In this document: positions 62,473 through 64,000 of the stretch, one piece after another | How positions within the stretch are numbered: the stretch's first letter is position 1 | Layout of the letters: each line of letters starts with the position of its first letter | Assembly (NCBI RefSeq): GCF_026342015.1 | Contig: NZ_JAPENL010000001.1 | Coordinates: 434,001 to 498,000, forward strand | Origin: Micromonospora lupini | Lineage (GTDB): Bacteria; Actinomycetota; Actinomycetes; Mycobacteriales; Micromonosporaceae | DNA: 64,000 bases | Reading direction: 5' to 3' | Notes under the pieces: generated by a model | Database searches by the model: none | Told to the model about the DNA's origin: nothing | Seen by the model: only the letters and a program-made list of their open reading frames with translations | Translations under genes and position numbers: made by a program

Positions 62473-62660
62473 GGGCCGCTCCTGGCCGCCCGGGCCGCTC
62501 CTGGCCGCCCGGGCCGCTCCTGGCCGCCCGGGCCGCTCCTGGCCGCCCGGGCCGCTCCTGGCCGTCCGGGCCGCCCCCGGCCGCCCGGGCCGCCCCCGGC
62601 CGTCCGGGCCGCTCCTGGCCGCCCAGGCCGCTCCTGGTCGTTCCTGGCCGCCCGGGTCAT
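62473..62660. repeat. 19-bp GC-rich minisatellite
   Basis: GGGCCGCTCCTGGCCGCCC repeats with a period of 19 bp (unit starts at 62473, 62492, 62511, 62530, 62549) and then in drifting copies to about 62660. Nineteen is not a multiple of three, so it is not a coding repeat. It fills the gap between the carbonic anhydrase start and the hydrolase end. Confidence 0.85.
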
Positions 62661-62806
62661 CTTCCGCCCCCCGGGTCGCCTGGCCGCCCCCCGGTCGCCC
62701 TTGTGCGCAGGCGTGCACCTGGCCCGGCCCCGTCCCGGCCGCCCGGCCGCGCGAGGCGACAGGGCAGCCGGGACCGGGACCGGGCGGGCGGCGGGCGTCG
62801 TGGCGG

Positions 62807-63625
62807 TCAGCGCTCCGCACTGTCGAGGGCGGCGACCTCGCGTACGGCGGTGGCGACGGCCGCGAAGTCCTTCTTGAGGATCGCGCCGTGGTTGCTGGTG
62901 ACCTTCGCGCCGATCCGGATGTTCGGGTTGCGGGCGGTCACCGCGTCGAGGCTGGTGCGGATGCGTTCCTGCTCGTCACCCTTGCTGCCGAAGGACGTCC
63001 CCGACGCGACCACGTACCGCACCGGGACGGTGATGGCGTCCAGCACCGGGCCCAGCTCGCGTTCGCCGGAGAGCCGTCCCAGCTCGATGTTGCTCTCCGC
63101 CTGCTCGTCGGCGTTCAGGCGCGGGGCCAGGCCCGTCGGGCGCAGCAGCGGCAGGAACCAGCGCATCCGTCGGAACAGCTTGCGGATGCGCTGCTCCATG
63201 GCCTCGTCCAGCCAGTCGTACGGGAAGGCGCCGTCGACAAGCACCGCGCCGACGGTGCGGTCCGGGTTCCGGTGGGCCCAGTGCGCGCCGACGACAGCCC
63301 CGTAGGACCAGCCCACGAGCACCGCCCGTTCGACACCCCGGGCGGCGAGGACGGCGTCGACGTCCCGGACGGCCGCCTCGAACGAATAGTCCGCCGAGCG
63401 GCCCGATTTTCTGCCCCGGCCTCGTTCGTCGTAGGTGATGTGCCGCCACCCGGTGCCCAGTTCGGCGATGACGTGCCGCCAGTACCCCTGGGTGGCGAAC
63501 TGGCCGTTGAGGTAGACCACCGGGATACCGGGGCCGCCGGAGTCGGTGACGGCCAGGGCCGTGTCGTCGACCGGCACCATGCCGGTCCACGTCGAACTGG
63601 TGGAGGAGGAATTGTTCGTCGTCAT
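62807..63625 (-). CDS. Alpha/beta hydrolase
   Basis: 272 aa from ATG 63625, after TTCAGGAGTACGACA. The fold landmarks are VVYLNGQFATQGYW, ITYDERGRGRKS, nucleophile elbow GWSYGAVVG, and SNHGAIL near the end with the catalytic His. An acid residue probably follows the strand VRYVVASGTSF. Such enzymes cleave esters, epoxides or halides; the substrate is unknown. Same strand as the DUF4097 gene upstream, 26 bp apart. Confidence 0.9.
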   Translation of the reverse strand: MTTNNSSSTSSTWTGMVPVDDTALAVTDSGGPGIPVVYLNGQFATQGYWRHVIAELGTGWRHITYDERGRGRKSGRSADYSFEAAVRDVDAVLAARGVERAVLVGWSYGAVVGAHWAHRNPDRTVGAVLVDGAFPYDWLDEAMEQRIRKLFRRMRWFLPLLRPTGLAPRLNADEQAESNIELGRLSGERELGPVLDAITVPVRYVVASGTSFGSKGDEQERIRTSLDAVTARNPNIRIGAKVTSNHGAILKKDFAAVATAVREVAALDSAER

Positions 63626-63651
63626 TGTCGTACTCCTGAAGGGTTGGGGTT

Positions 63652-64000
63652 TCAGAGGCTGCGGGCGGTGATGTCGCCGCGCGCGGTGGTGGCGTGGATG
63701 TCGAGGTCGGCGCTGCCGGTGTTGGTGAGGGCGTTGCGGACGCGGCCGTGGCCGGTGCCGGCGTCCAGGGCGGCCGAGACGCCGCCGGCGGCGGCGACCG
63801 AGATGTCGCCGGACTGGGTACGGAGCACGACCGTGCCGCGCCGGGCCTCGGCGACGTGGATGTCGCCCCGCGTCGTGCTGATCTCGGCCGGACCGTTGAG
63901 CCGACCGACCTCGACGTCGCCGTCGATCGCGGTGAGACGCACGCTCGCGGCCTCGTCGATCTTGATGTGGCGGTACGCGCCGTCGACCGTGACGTCGCCG
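63652..64000 (-). CDS. DUF4097-type beta-strand repeat protein, partial
   Basis: The frame is open to the window edge, so the start is missing. The visible 115 residues repeat short strands of the form GDVxVxxxxG (AIDGDVEVGRLNG, TTRGDIHVAEARRG, TQSGDISVAAAGG, TARGDITARSL). This is the DUF4097 beta-helix/solenoid pattern seen in actinomycete proteins, often in envelope or stress operons. It would be translated just before the hydrolase. Function unknown. Confidence 0.8.
   Translation of the reverse strand, partial: GDVTVDGAYRHIKIDEAASVRLTAIDGDVEVGRLNGPAEISTTRGDIHVAEARRGTVVLRTQSGDISVAAAGGVSAALDAGTGHGRVRNALTNTGSADLDIHATTARGDITARSL

Larger units (their letters stand above)
61995..62806. other. 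812-bp gene-free, repeat-rich interval
   Basis: I see no gene. It contains the promoter region of the minus-strand carbonic anhydrase gene at its left, then the triplet tract, the 19-bp motif pair and the minisatellite listed separately. Open frames across it on the minus strand translate repeats and are rejected. Confidence 0.7.

Noticed and set aside
62103..62820. Minus-strand frames over the minisatellite
   Set aside because: They encode only GQERPGRPGAAR-like repeat products in shifting frames; the 19-bp period is not a codon multiple.

Overview
This is a very GC-rich chromosomal segment from an actinomycete. Codons strongly prefer G or C in third position, GTG starts are common, and there is a mycothiol-type maleylpyruvate isomerase relative. 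The gene set (TreX/TreY/TreZ trehalose route, partner-switching stress regulators, XRE/TPR regulators) and the palindromic intergenic repeats suggest Micromonosporaceae, probably Micromonospora. The genus is an inference. I see no rRNA, tRNA or CRISPR array.

Layout. 1-4.0 kb: end of an NDH-2-like dehydrogenase, an AI-2E transporter, a spermidine-synthase-like enzyme and a DUF2267/pterin-dehydratase-like protein. 4.0-8.8 kb: a partner-switching signalling block with three STAS antagonists, a PAS/GAF/PP2C phosphatase, a B12-binding protein and a single-domain response regulator. 9-14.9 kb: a coiled-coil protein, a lysozyme-like membrane protein, OsmC, a Ser/Thr kinase and an OmpR/histidine-kinase pair. 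14.9-23.4 kb: envelope glycosylation (GT39, GT2-GtrA), an arginase-family protein, and a three-gene surface cassette (49-aa membrane protein, methyltransferase, membrane sulfatase). 23.6-34 kb: citrate synthase, a glycosyltransferase, and glgX-treY-treZ for glycogen debranching and trehalose synthesis.

34-40.1 kb is an accessory island. It holds a HEPN-motif protein and a membrane/coiled-coil protein, both of lower GC. It also holds decayed second copies of the treZ 3' end and of a Nudix gene, and an IS5-type transposase inside a unit with candidate terminal repeats and a TAA duplication. The intact Nudix gene forms its right edge. 40.1-43.1 kb has two divergent XRE/TPR-type regulators, one carrying an in-frame palindromic repeat.

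44.4-49.7 kb contains a TPR protein, a CHAT-protease/TPR protein and two small partners (zinc-ribbon-like and membrane), resembling the CATRA class of predicted conflict systems. 50-56.8 kb is mostly housekeeping: a DUF2089/YvlB-like operon, an S41 peptidase, a TetR/SDR pair with visible operators, DUF4396 and HTH_42 proteins. 57.0-58.9 kb holds the most striking pair. A 126-aa protein ends in, and the next protein begins with, the same RHIM-like amyloid motif (VQFGxxSxQxNTF). The second protein also has a STAND-like module with a damaged Walker A, a coiled coil and four membrane helices. This looks like a two-component amyloid signalling or cell-death system. The window ends with small membrane proteins, DUF5990, a Tat-type beta-carbonic anhydrase, a repeat-rich gap, an alpha/beta hydrolase and a partial DUF4097 protein.
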